Shown: piece after piece, positions 1 to 6,752 of the stretch | Position numbering within the stretch: the first letter of the stretch is position 1 | How the letters are laid out: each line of letters begins with the position of its first letter | Assembly (NCBI GenBank): GCA_913041495.1 | Contig: CAJWHT010000040.1 | Location: 1-33,033 of the forward strand | Reading direction: 5' to 3' | DNA: 33,033 nt | DNA from: an uncultured Desulfobacteraceae bacterium | GTDB taxonomy: Bacteria; Desulfobacterota; Desulfobacteria; Desulfobacterales; Desulfobacteraceae | Made by a program: the position numbers and the translations under genes | Notes under the pieces: generated by a model | Databases searched by the model: none | Told to the model about the DNA's origin: nothing | What the model saw: the letters and a program-made list of their open reading frames with translations, nothing else

Positions 1-67
1 ATTGTCAAAGATCAAAAGAGACCGAAGCAAGCAAAAACCTAACCGGACATTACTGCCTTTGTTTAGG

Positions 68-775
68 TTAGTATTTATGTGGGTTAATTCCGGTCGGTAT
101 AATTACATACTCCATGAGACTCAACAGGTAATCCGACGCTACGGCCAGAACCGCAACAATGACGGAGCCCACCAGCATGGCGGGGAAATCAAACATGGCA
201 ATCCCGGTGAAGATAATCTCCCCAAGACCTGAACCACCGATGAGAAAAGCCAGGGGCGCCCGGCTGACCGTGAGGGTAAAACTGGTTTTGACCCCCGCAA
301 AAATGACAAACAGGGCATTGGGTAGTTCCACCTTCATCAAGATCTGGGTATTGGTCATCCCCTGCCCTTTGGCCGCTTCAATCAAGGCCGGTGAGACCTC
401 AGTTATCCCCTGGTAGGTATTTAGCAAAATTGGAATCACCCCGGTAAGGGCAAGGCCCGTGATCGCCGTGGTATCTCCAATCCCCATGAACAGCATGCAG
501 ACGGCTAACAGCGCCAAAACGGGAATGGTATTGATGGCGTTTATCACTTGGATGACGACGCCACCGTACTTTTTGTACTTAGGGCGTGTAATAAATACAC
601 CTGCGATAACACCGATAAGGGTCGCATACACCGATGCCAGCACACTAATTTTCATGTGGGCGATGGTCAGGTATGTCAGATCATCTCTCAGATCATAAAA
701 AGAGTGCAGAAACCCAGAGTGGTAAGAATACGCACCGATTGCAAAGGCAAACAAAAAAAACAGAATATTCTTCAT
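68..775 (-). CDS. OpuC/ProW-type ABC transporter permease (osmolyte or quaternary-amine uptake)
   Basis: This is an inner-membrane permease of a betaine/carnitine/choline/proline-betaine type ABC importer. The 235-residue protein has an N-terminal hydrophobic helix and about five further membrane segments. The cytoplasmic EAA loop that docks on the ATPase is visible as EAAKGQGMTNTQILMKVELP, followed by the typical SRAPLAFLIGGSGLGEIIF stretch. Length fits OpuCB/OpuCD or YehW/OsmW-like permeases. It is the last visible gene of a minus-strand operon, 14 bases after the ATPase. The family is clear; the substrate is not, because the substrate-binding protein is absent from the window. Bases 1-67 beyond the stop hold no recognisable gene start. 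Confidence 0.9.
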   Translation of the reverse strand: MKNILFFLFAFAIGAYSYHSGFLHSFYDLRDDLTYLTIAHMKISVLASVYATLIGVIAGVFITRPKYKKYGGVVIQVINAINTIPVLALLAVCMLFMGIGDTTAITGLALTGVIPILLNTYQGITEVSPALIEAAKGQGMTNTQILMKVELPNALFVIFAGVKTSFTLTVSRAPLAFLIGGSGLGEIIFTGIAMFDFPAMLVGSVIVAVLAVASDYLLSLMEYVIIPTGINPHKY

Positions 776-789
776 CCAACACCCCCTTT

Positions 790-1911
790 TCAGGCTCTTT
801 TTGTACGTCCCAGCGCATGAGTGATACCCATCTGGTTAATATAGCCCTGGTATGTGCCGCTCTCATCCACCACCGGTAGCCATGTGGTTTCATTGTCCAG
901 CATTTTTGAAAGCGCGGTTCGGCAGTCGGTTTTCAGATCTGCGATATAATGAATGGGGTGATGATGATCGTTGACTTTTCCGTCTTTGCCTTCGATATCG
1001 CTTTTGGTGATATAGCCCTTGGGATTCCCGTTTTTCCCCAGTACCACAACACGGGAATAGCTTTTCTGCGCCATCAGTTCCCTTGCTTTTCCAACGGTTT
1101 CGTTCCGTGTCACAAATCCTTCAGGTTCATGGAAATAGGCGTCCTCACAATTTAACACCCCAAGTCGCTTGATGGCGCTGTCCGCACCGACAAAGGCATC
1201 TACAAAATCATTGGCCGGGTTGCCCAGTATCCGTGCGGGGGTATCATATTGCTCTAAGACCCCGTCCTTGAATATGGCTATTTTGTCTCCCATCTTTACG
1301 GCCTCATCTATGTCATGGGATACGAACAGGATTGTCTTTTTCAATTTACGCTGCATTTTTAAAAACTCATCCTGGATCACCGCACGGTTGATCGGGTCAA
1401 CGGCACCGAAAGGTTCATCCATCAAGAGGGCTTCCGGGTCTGCGGCAAGCGCTCTGGCCACGCCGACCCGTTGTTGCTGTCCGCCGGACAGCTGCCGGGG
1501 ATACCGGTCCGCAAACACGGCCGGATCAAGTGCCATCATCTCAAGAAGCTCAACAGTCCGGTCATTGATCCTCTTTTTATCCCACTTTAAAAGCTTGGGC
1601 ACCAAACCGACATTCTCTTTGATGGTGAGGTTAGGAAACAGACCGATCTGCTGAATAACATATCCCAGTTGGCGCCTCAGCTCGATGGTATCAATCTGGG
1701 TCACGTCTTTTCCGTTGATATATATCTTACCGCTGGTGGGCTGGATCAGCCGATTCACCATTTTCAGCGTAGTGGTTTTACCGCATCCGGAAGGGCCGAT
1801 TAAGATACAAATTTCCCCCGTTTCCACTTCCATATTGATTTTATCTGCGGCAACGATATCCGTGCCCTCAGGAGTTTGAAACACTTTTGTCAGATCCTGC
1901 AATTTAATCAT
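790..1911 (-). CDS. OpuC/ProV-type ABC transporter ATP-binding protein with two CBS domains
   Basis: This 373-residue protein is the ATPase that powers the flanking permeases. Walker A is GPSGCGKT at residues 39-46, the Q-loop is at about 87, the signature is LSGGQ at 141-145, Walker B is ALLMDE at 161-166 and the switch histidine is H199. Residues about 250-370 form two CBS domains, the ionic-strength or nucleotide-sensing module usual in OpuA/OpuC ATPases. The start codon at 1911 overlaps the stop of the upstream permease gene, so the two are probably translationally coupled. Subfamily assignment is firm; substrate (glycine betaine, carnitine, choline or proline betaine) cannot be told from the ATPase. 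Confidence 0.93.
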   Translation of the reverse strand: MIKLQDLTKVFQTPEGTDIVAADKINMEVETGEICILIGPSGCGKTTTLKMVNRLIQPTSGKIYINGKDVTQIDTIELRRQLGYVIQQIGLFPNLTIKENVGLVPKLLKWDKKRINDRTVELLEMMALDPAVFADRYPRQLSGGQQQRVGVARALAADPEALLMDEPFGAVDPINRAVIQDEFLKMQRKLKKTILFVSHDIDEAVKMGDKIAIFKDGVLEQYDTPARILGNPANDFVDAFVGADSAIKRLGVLNCEDAYFHEPEGFVTRNETVGKARELMAQKSYSRVVVLGKNGNPKGYITKSDIEGKDGKVNDHHHPIHYIADLKTDCRTALSKMLDNETTWLPVVDESGTYQGYINQMGITHALGRTKRA

Positions 1912-2570
1912 TATCTTTTTTCCTCCCTGATGCCCTTGGGCGTTAATATCTTTTGCAGATAGGCCAGAAACATATCTGAGCAGATGGCCAGTATGCTGAC
2001 CCCGATTATGCCGGCCACAAGCTGGCGTTTATCTGTCTGGCTGATTCCTCTGGCAATAAAATCCCCGAGCCCACCGGCTCCGATGTAAGATGCGATGGTG
2101 GCAATTGAAATATTCACCACAACCGCAGTGCGGACACCGGCAAGGATTACCGGCGTGGCCAACGGAATCTCTGCGTAAATCAAGCGCTGCATCAGCGTCA
2201 TACCCATACCGTTCGCCGCTTCGCGCAAGGCTGGATCCACATTTTTTATGGCTGTATATGTATTTCGAAGAATTGGTAGCTGGGAATAAAAATATAAAGC
2301 GATTATCGCCGGAACTTCACCGATACCGTACCCGAATGGGGATAACACAGGTATCAGGATACCAAATATAGCAAGGGAGGGAATGGTCAAAATAACGGAG
2401 GCGGTGGTGATGACCTTTTTTGCATGATCATCATTGGCTGTTATTGCGATACCGATGGGGACTGCCGTAAAAATTGCCGGAATTATGGCGATGGAGATAA
2501 TAAAGATGTGTTCCCACGTCTTTTGAAGAATTAAATCCATATTCGATGCCATATAGTGAATGATTTCCAT
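1911..2570 (-). CDS. OpuC/ProW-type ABC transporter permease, first gene of the operon
   Basis: This is the second inner-membrane permease of the importer, 219 residues, with about five membrane segments and an EAA loop visible as REAANGMGMTLMQRLIYAEI, then the conserved ASYIGAGGLGDFIARG stretch. It differs clearly from the other permease of the operon, so the transporter probably works as a permease heterodimer, as in OpuCB/OpuCD. The start at 2570 is supported by a strong AGGAGGAG ribosome binding site at 2578-2585. The operon appears more AT-rich than the genes to its right, which could mean separate ancestry, but I did not measure this. The OpuCC-type binding protein gene is not found upstream or between the genes. 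Confidence 0.9.
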   Translation of the reverse strand: MEIIHYMASNMDLILQKTWEHIFIISIAIIPAIFTAVPIGIAITANDDHAKKVITTASVILTIPSLAIFGILIPVLSPFGYGIGEVPAIIALYFYSQLPILRNTYTAIKNVDPALREAANGMGMTLMQRLIYAEIPLATPVILAGVRTAVVVNISIATIASYIGAGGLGDFIARGISQTDKRQLVAGIIGVSILAICSDMFLAYLQKILTPKGIREEKR

Positions 2571-2602
2571 CTATCAACTCCTCCTGTCTTAAAATAAAGA
2601 GA

Positions 2603-2618
2603 CTTTGACGCCTCAAAG
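2603..2618 (-). promoter_or_regulatory. Attenuator-like hairpin in the transporter leader
   Basis: On the minus strand CTTTGA-GGCG-TCAAAG forms a perfect 6-bp stem with a four-base loop. It is followed by the T-rich tail TCTCTTTATTTT (plus-strand 2591-2602). It lies 32 bases before the permease start and just ahead of its ribosome binding site. That is the position of an attenuator or a weak intrinsic terminator in the mRNA leader. The stem is short, so the function is inferred. Confidence 0.35.
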
Positions 2619-2633
2619 GGGCAGACCCATCAC

Positions 2634-2656
2634 TTACTGTATTTTTACTGTATTTT
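2634..2656. repeat. Two overlapping copies of TTACTGTATTTT with an 11-base period
   Basis: TTACTGTATTTT occurs at 2634-2645 and again at 2645-2656, one helical turn apart, in the leader between the 21-codon ORF and the transporter start. It could be a protein site or a slippage product; no known motif was recognised. Confidence 0.4.
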
Positions 2657-2731
2657 GATTACTAATTTGCGCTCTGTACTGCTTTTTTTCACGCCTCCAC
2701 ATGCTTGGCCAGGGTTAATCATTTGCCTAAA

Positions 2732-2739
2732 TGTAACAA
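2732..2739 (+). promoter_or_regulatory. TGTAACAA octamer, copy 1
   Basis: One of six same-orientation TGTAAYAA octamers in the control region of the transporter and RpiR genes. This copy lies inside the transcribed leader of the transporter operon, between the leader ORF and the permease gene. Operator role is inferred from recurrence at promoters. Confidence 0.4.
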
Positions 2740-2832
2740 ATTCAGTTGTACATGCCATGAGTCAAAATGATTGTCGGGATAATTGTAGCAAAAACAATCA
2801 TTCATCTCGTTAAGAGGGAGGTGTGTGGGAAA

Positions 2833-2898
2833 TCAATATAATACTTTCCAGCCGGCGGCAGCGGGCATGCGATCAGGGCGCTGAAAAATGGGTGTCAT
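2833..2898 (-). CDS. 21-codon leader ORF (possible leader peptide or gene remnant)
   Basis: On the minus strand an ATG at 2898 is preceded by AGGAGGAG at 2903-2910, with the AGGAGG core six bases from the start. It opens a 21-codon ORF ending in TGA at 2833, with the peptide beginning MTPIFQRPDR and ending GWKVLY. The ORF lies just downstream of the predicted transporter promoter and about 260 bases ahead of the first permease gene. I do not recognise the peptide. It may be a regulatory leader peptide, or the surviving 5' end of a lost first gene such as the missing binding protein. The same frame stays open for 37 codons after the TGA, which is weak evidence for the remnant view. Confidence 0.45.
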   Translation of the reverse strand: MTPIFQRPDRMPAAAGWKVLY

Positions 2899-2937
2899 AC
2901 CACTCCTCCTCTGATTGGTTTAACAGTATTTGTCATA

Positions 2938-2945
2938 TGTAATAA
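2938..2945 (+). promoter_or_regulatory. TGTAATAA octamer, copy 2, over the -10 of the transporter promoter
   Basis: This copy covers plus-strand 2938-2945 and contains, on the minus strand, the TATTAC -10 element of the transporter promoter. It lies 32 bases (about three helical turns) from the next copy at 2970, so proteins bound to both would sit on the same face of the DNA. Binding here would block transporter transcription. Confidence 0.5.
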
Positions 2946-2967
2946 ATCTTGTCAAGAAAAATATCAA
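2939..2967 (-). promoter_or_regulatory. Predicted promoter of the transporter operon
   Basis: On the minus strand, TTGATA (plus 2962-2967) is separated by 17 bases from TATTAC (plus 2939-2944). This gives 5/6 and 4/6 matches to the sigma-70 consensus with ideal spacing. Transcription would start near 2932 and give a leader of about 360 nt containing the 21-codon ORF and the attenuator-like hairpin. Confidence 0.45.
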
Positions 2968-2977
2968 TTTGTAACAA
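2949..2977 (+). promoter_or_regulatory. Predicted plus-strand promoter with octamer over its -10
   Basis: TTGTCA at 2949-2954 is separated by 17 bases from TAACAA at 2972-2977. The -10-like element is part of the third octamer copy, TGTAACAA at 2970-2977. It overlaps the divergent transporter promoter. It would give rpiR1 a long leader that includes the G-free tract at 3041-3092. The -10 match is weak (3/6); the main support is the same arrangement at the two other plus-strand promoters. Confidence 0.35.
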
Positions 2978-3040
2978 AACATTTCACGAAGATCTTTTTT
3001 AGAACACTAAATCATATTAAAACAGATACTTAGAAGGGAG

Positions 3041-3092
3041 TACAACAATAAAACAAACCCAATACAAACCTATCAAATCCCAACCCAAACCA
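3041..3092 (+). promoter_or_regulatory. 52-nt G-free, C/A-rich tract (possible Rho-loading site)
   Basis: Bases 3041-3092 contain no G: 28 A, 18 C and 6 T. CAAAYC-type units recur at about 3054, 3065, 3074 and 3086. A C-rich, G-free, unstructured RNA is the classical character of a Rho utilisation site. It would lie in the leader of a transcript from the promoter at 2949-2977, upstream of rpiR1. Function is inferred. Confidence 0.3.
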
Positions 3093-3122
3093 GAGAATAA
3101 TACGTGACTTTCTCTGCACAAC

Positions 3123-3151
3123 TTGACAACCGCCCTTGAGAAATGTAACAA
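3123..3151 (+). promoter_or_regulatory. Predicted rpiR1 promoter with TGTAACAA over the -10
   Basis: A perfect -35 TTGACA (3123-3128) is followed after 17 bases by TAACAA (3146-3151), which is part of octamer copy 4 (3144-3151). A fifth copy, TGTAATAA, follows at 3185-3192 between the expected start point and the ATG, 41 bases (about four turns) further on. The layout suggests autoregulation. Confidence 0.5.
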
Positions 3152-3184
3152 AAGCCGCATAAGAAACCACAATACTTCATCATT

Positions 3185-3192
3185 TGTAATAA
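3185..3192 (+). promoter_or_regulatory. TGTAATAA octamer, copy 5, just before rpiR1
   Basis: This copy ends six bases before the rpiR1 ATG at 3199, inside its 5' untranslated region, where a bound repressor would act as a roadblock. No clear Shine-Dalgarno sequence is seen here, so translation of rpiR1 may be weak. Confidence 0.4.
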
Positions 3193-3198
3193 AGACCC

Positions 3199-4062
3199 AT
3201 GACTTCAGAACCCAAATCCCTGCAAACCGTTTTAGATGAAAAATTCGACACCCTTTCCGGCAAAGGAAAGCTTCTTGCCAAATGCATCCTGTCCAAACCG
3301 GACAAGGCCGTGTTCATGACCACCCGGCAGCTGGGGGCGGAAGCCGGGGTCAGCGAAGCCACAGTGGTGCGGTTTGTGCGTCAGCTGGGGTTTGATACCT
3401 ATGCTCAGTTTATTGCCTCCCTCCGGGATTTCATTGACCACAGATTCACCCTCATGGAACGGGGCCGGATGGTCCAGCCAATAATGGTGAGTGACGACAA
3501 GGAACTGGACTGGCTGGTCAGTCAGGACATCACCAATATCAAGGCCATGCACAAGCGGGTGGACCTTGAAACGGTAAAAGCGGTCAGAAAACTGTTGAAA
3601 GCCGCCCCTGCCGTTTTTGTTGTGGGGGCCCGCCTATCCTATTCCTGCGCCCACTATATGGGATGGACCCTGAGCAAAATCAGACCCAATGTCTCCATCC
3701 TCAACGGCAGCGACCGCACCGCCATGGACCAGATGATATTTGCCCCGGAGGGCACGGTGGTGGTGATTGTGGCCACCTCCAGATACCCCAATGAACTCAT
3801 CCGCATCGGGAAAATCGCCCGGCGCCAGAACTTTAAGATCATATTGATCACCGACTCTAACTCCTGTCCCCTGGCAGCTTTCAGCAGTCATGTCATGGTG
3901 GCCCCCCTGACCACCATTCCATTCCTGGGGAACCCCACCTGCCTGATCAGCCTTATCCACTACCTGCTCAACTGCCTGGCCTCGGATATGAAGGATGACC
4001 TCAAGGCCCACCAGGAAAAGCTGGAGCAGGCCTATTTGGAGAATGATATTTGGTTTAACTGA
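3199..4062 (+). CDS. RpiR-family transcriptional regulator (HTH plus SIS domain), paralogue 1
   Basis: The 287-residue protein has the RpiR layout. An N-terminal helix-turn-helix domain spans about 1-80, with the recognition region TTRQLGAEAGVSEATVVRF. A C-terminal SIS domain (about 130-260) has GARLSYSCAHYMGW and ATSRYPNELIRIGKIA stretches typical of phosphosugar-sensing regulators. RpiR proteins such as HexR bind a phosphorylated sugar metabolite and act as repressor or activator. It closely resembles the next gene along its whole length, including the C-terminal AYLENDIWFN, so the pair arose by tandem duplication. It is preceded by several TGTAAYAA octamers. The start is supported by alignment with its paralogue, though its ribosome binding site is weak. 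Confidence 0.93.
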   Translation: MTSEPKSLQTVLDEKFDTLSGKGKLLAKCILSKPDKAVFMTTRQLGAEAGVSEATVVRFVRQLGFDTYAQFIASLRDFIDHRFTLMERGRMVQPIMVSDDKELDWLVSQDITNIKAMHKRVDLETVKAVRKLLKAAPAVFVVGARLSYSCAHYMGWTLSKIRPNVSILNGSDRTAMDQMIFAPEGTVVVIVATSRYPNELIRIGKIARRQNFKIILITDSNSCPLAAFSSHVMVAPLTTIPFLGNPTCLISLIHYLLNCLASDMKDDLKAHQEKLEQAYLENDIWFN

Positions 4063-4093
4063 TCCCTTTTACCCTTCCATCCCGGCCAGGATC

Positions 4094-4121
4094 TTGACAG
4101 CACTCTTTATCCATGTAACAA
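4094..4121 (+). promoter_or_regulatory. Predicted rpiR2-acnX operon promoter with TGTAACAA over the -10
   Basis: A perfect -35 TTGACA (4094-4099) is followed after 16 bases by TAACAA (4116-4121), part of octamer copy 6 (4114-4121). The layout matches the rpiR1 promoter almost exactly. The rpiR2 ATG lies about 70 bases downstream. Confidence 0.48.
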
Positions 4122-4192
4122 CTCCCCCCAAACAGTTATCAATTGCCGGCCGAAAACGGTCTGTTAAAGACGGATAACGGCCAAGGAGTGCC

Positions 4193-5056
4193 ATGGTGAG
4201 AAACGCAAGCACCCTCCAGAAGATCATCGATGAAAAATTCGACAGCCTGGCGGCCAAAGGCAAGCTGCTGGCGGAATTCGTTCTTTCCAACCCGGACAAA
4301 GCCGTATTCATGACCACCCGGCAGCTCGCCGCTGCGGTGGGCGCCAGTGAGGCCACCGTTGTCAGGTTTGTCCGGCAGTTGGGCTTTGAAAGCTATGCCC
4401 TCTTTATCTCCACCCTCAGGGATGTCATCGACCGGGAACTGACCCTCATGGAACGCGGAGAGCTTCGGCACACGGTGCCCGGCGGGGACGACAAGGAACT
4501 GGACCGCCTGGTGGAGCAGGACATCCGCAACATCAACGCCATGCACAAGGGGCTGAACCTGGATACGGTAAAGCAGGTGAAAACCGCCATCAGATCCGCT
4601 TCCCGGGTCTATGTCATCGGTTCCAGGCTCTCCTACTCCTGTGCCCATTACCTGGGCTGGACATTGTCAAAAGTCCGCAGTGATGTCCTCATTCTCAACG
4701 GCAGCGACTCCACATCCATGGACCGGATGACCTTTGCCCCGCCGGACGGCCTGGTCATCATGATTGCCACCTCCAGATATCCCAATGAACTCATCCGCAT
4801 GGGGAAAATTGCCCACCGCCAGGGCATGGGACAGATCCTGATTACGGACAGCCCCTCCTGCCCCCTGATCCAGTTCTCCGATCATGTGCTGGTGGCCCCC
4901 CAGAGAAGCATCCCGTATCTGGGGTCACCGGTGTCTGTGATCAGCCTTTGCCATTACCTGCTGCATTCCCTGGCCAGTGAGATGGGCGATGAGTTGAAAC
5001 GCCATCAGGAACGTCTGGAACAAGCGTATCTGGAAAACGATGTCTGGTTCAACTAA
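4193..5056 (+). CDS. RpiR-family transcriptional regulator (HTH plus SIS domain), paralogue 2
   Basis: A second 287-residue RpiR protein, parallel to the first throughout. The HTH region reads TTRQLAAAVGASEATVVRF, the SIS domain carries GSRLSYSCAHYLGW and ATSRYPNELIRMGKIA, and the end is AYLENDVWFN. The ATG at 4193 follows an AAGGAG ribosome binding site at 4183-4188. Its stop overlaps the start of the aconitase X gene (TAATG at 5055-5058), so it is the first gene of the catabolic operon. Two paralogues at one locus may sense different ligands or form heteromers. Ligand unknown; a phosphorylated sugar or sugar acid is expected from the family. Confidence 0.93.
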   Translation: MVRNASTLQKIIDEKFDSLAAKGKLLAEFVLSNPDKAVFMTTRQLAAAVGASEATVVRFVRQLGFESYALFISTLRDVIDRELTLMERGELRHTVPGGDDKELDRLVEQDIRNINAMHKGLNLDTVKQVKTAIRSASRVYVIGSRLSYSCAHYLGWTLSKVRSDVLILNGSDSTSMDRMTFAPPDGLVIMIATSRYPNELIRMGKIAHRQGMGQILITDSPSCPLIQFSDHVLVAPQRSIPYLGSPVSVISLCHYLLHSLASEMGDELKRHQERLEQAYLENDVWFN

Positions 5057-6330
5057 TGCATCTGACCGATGAAGAAAAGAAAATCCTGGACGGAAAAAAA
5101 GGGGCGGCGGCCCGTGAGGCCATGGCGCTCATGGTCCGTTACGGCGAGGTGATCGGGGCAAAAGAGATGTGCCGGGTGACCTGGGCGGACCTGTTCTGCG
5201 GGGCACACAATTATCTTGATGTGGCAGGGTCCAAGGATTTTGACGAGATTTTTGCCAGAATGGCGCTGTGCACCGACCGAAAGGTGGCGCTGGACCGGAT
5301 GGCCCAGGGCTGCATCTGCTACTCCGGGGTGGAACCGGATTGCACCGAGGTGCCGGAAAAAATGTACATGGATGAGGGTAAGCAGGCCTTCAACCGGGAG
5401 ATGCTCAACCGGTTTGCGGATGCAGGCGTGATTCTTTCCGGAAACTGTATCCCTTATCTCACCGGGTTCGTGCCGGTGATGGGGGAGCATTTTGTAAGCT
5501 GCGAATCCAGTGCCGTGCTGTTCATGAATTCATTGTGGGGGGCCATGGGAAACGGGGACGGTATTGAGGCCAGTTTCTGCGCTGCGGTCTGCGGCAGAAC
5601 CCCGGTGTCCGGGATGCACAGCAAAAAAAACCGGGCCGGCACCGTTGAGGTGAGAATCAATTCTTCACCTGTCACCAACCACGACTGGGATATGCTAGGA
5701 TATGCCCTGGGCGGGATGCTGCCCCCCCATGCCGTGCCCGTGTTCACGGGAAAATTCATGCGGCCCAACGCCATCACCCTGAAAACCTTTTTCGCCTCCC
5801 TGGCCTGCGCCGCCGGAACGGAGATGTGCCACATGCCGGGGATCACACCGGAAGCACCGGACAAAGAAACGGCATTTCAAGGAAAAACCGGCTATCCTGT
5901 CATTGAGGTGACACCGGCGGATACCAGGGCAGCGTTTGAACAGGTCAATACCGGTATCCGGGGATCGGGAAACCTGGACTACGTCACCATCGGCTGCCCC
6001 CATCTCCACGTTGAAGAACTCCGGGAAATCACAGGTTTTCTGGAAGGCAAACGAATCCATCCGGATGTCTGCCTGGACATCTGGACCACCGGCCCCATGA
6101 AATATATGGCAGAACGCAACGGCTACGCTGCGGTGATTGAAGCTGCCGGCGGCAACCTTCTGACCGGGGGGTGCCCCTCCAACCGGGGATATCCGGAAGG
6201 GGTAAGCGGCGTGGCCATGGACGCCACCAAACAGCGCCAGGACACACCGGCACATTTTGACGGCAGCCGCATTTTTCTGGGGTCCAGACAGGCCTGCCTG
6301 GAAGCGTCGGTGCGGGGCAGGTGGCAATGA
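5056..6330 (+). CDS. Aconitase X catalytic (large) subunit, divergent
   Basis: The 424-residue protein belongs to the aconitase X (DUF521) family, whose characterised members dehydrate cis-3-hydroxy-L-proline in bacteria or mevalonate 5-phosphate in archaea. Family marks are CIPYLTGFVPVMGEH (131-145), ESSAVLFMNS (150-159) and GCPHLHVEELREI (313-325). Several motifs differ from those I expect. The stretch after NS, usually GARTNREG-like, is WGAMGNGDG. Near the C-terminus the TDTC- and NSxK-like motifs appear as TGGCPSNRGYP (370-380) and DATKQ (389-393). It is paired with a separate small subunit, as in two-subunit AcnX. The family is secure; the substrate is not, and the odd motifs argue against simply naming it a hydroxyproline dehydratase. 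Confidence 0.88.
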   Translation: MHLTDEEKKILDGKKGAAAREAMALMVRYGEVIGAKEMCRVTWADLFCGAHNYLDVAGSKDFDEIFARMALCTDRKVALDRMAQGCICYSGVEPDCTEVPEKMYMDEGKQAFNREMLNRFADAGVILSGNCIPYLTGFVPVMGEHFVSCESSAVLFMNSLWGAMGNGDGIEASFCAAVCGRTPVSGMHSKKNRAGTVEVRINSSPVTNHDWDMLGYALGGMLPPHAVPVFTGKFMRPNAITLKTFFASLACAAGTEMCHMPGITPEAPDKETAFQGKTGYPVIEVTPADTRAAFEQVNTGIRGSGNLDYVTIGCPHLHVEELREITGFLEGKRIHPDVCLDIWTTGPMKYMAERNGYAAVIEAAGGNLLTGGCPSNRGYPEGVSGVAMDATKQRQDTPAHFDGSRIFLGSRQACLEASVRGRWQ

Positions 6331-6752
6331 GCGATATCCTTATCCGGGGCAGGGGCGCCATTGCAGGTATTGCTAAAGGAGAGGCCCTGATCAGCGAAAA
6401 GACCATAATCGGCTGGGGCGGTATCGATATTTACACCGGTATTATCGTGGAGCAGGGACATCCCTTGGAAGGGCACTGCCTGAAAGACAAGATCCTGATT
6501 CTGGACGGCAGCCGGGGATCAAACGGCTGGTCCCTCTTCTTCCATGCGGCCCAGATCTCAGGCGTCGGCCCGGCCGGGCTTATATTTCCCACCCTGGACT
6601 CCAGAACCGCAGTCACCGCAGCCGTCCTTAACGTTCCCCTGGTGACGGACATCCGGGAGAATGTCTTCCAACGGATTTCCCTCGGGGATATGGTAACCCT
6701 TGACGGTACCCGGGGAACCATCACCGTAAAAAAAGAAAAGGACACCCCATGA
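6327..6752 (+). CDS. Aconitase X swivel (small) subunit, DUF126
   Basis: This 141-residue swivelling-domain subunit completes the aconitase X dehydratase. The family pattern is visible as WGGIDIYTG (30-38), HPLEGHCLKDKILIL (45-59) and the active-site loop GSRGSNGWS (61-69), with S65 in the position of the family's catalytic serine. The ATG at 6327 overlaps the upstream stop (ATGA); a GTG six bases earlier is a less likely start. The downstream gene overlaps by ATGA as well, so the three enzymes should be made together. The small subunit looks more canonical than the large one. Confidence 0.9.
   Translation: MSDILIRGRGAIAGIAKGEALISEKTIIGWGGIDIYTGIIVEQGHPLEGHCLKDKILILDGSRGSNGWSLFFHAAQISGVGPAGLIFPTLDSRTAVTAAVLNVPLVTDIRENVFQRISLGDMVTLDGTRGTITVKKEKDTP

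Noticed and set aside
2719-2898. Reading the leader ORF through its TGA as selenocysteine, giving about 59 codons
   Set aside because: The frame stays open for 37 codons after TGA, but no SECIS-like hairpin follows, the peptide resembles no selenoprotein, and the extension runs over an operator-like octamer.
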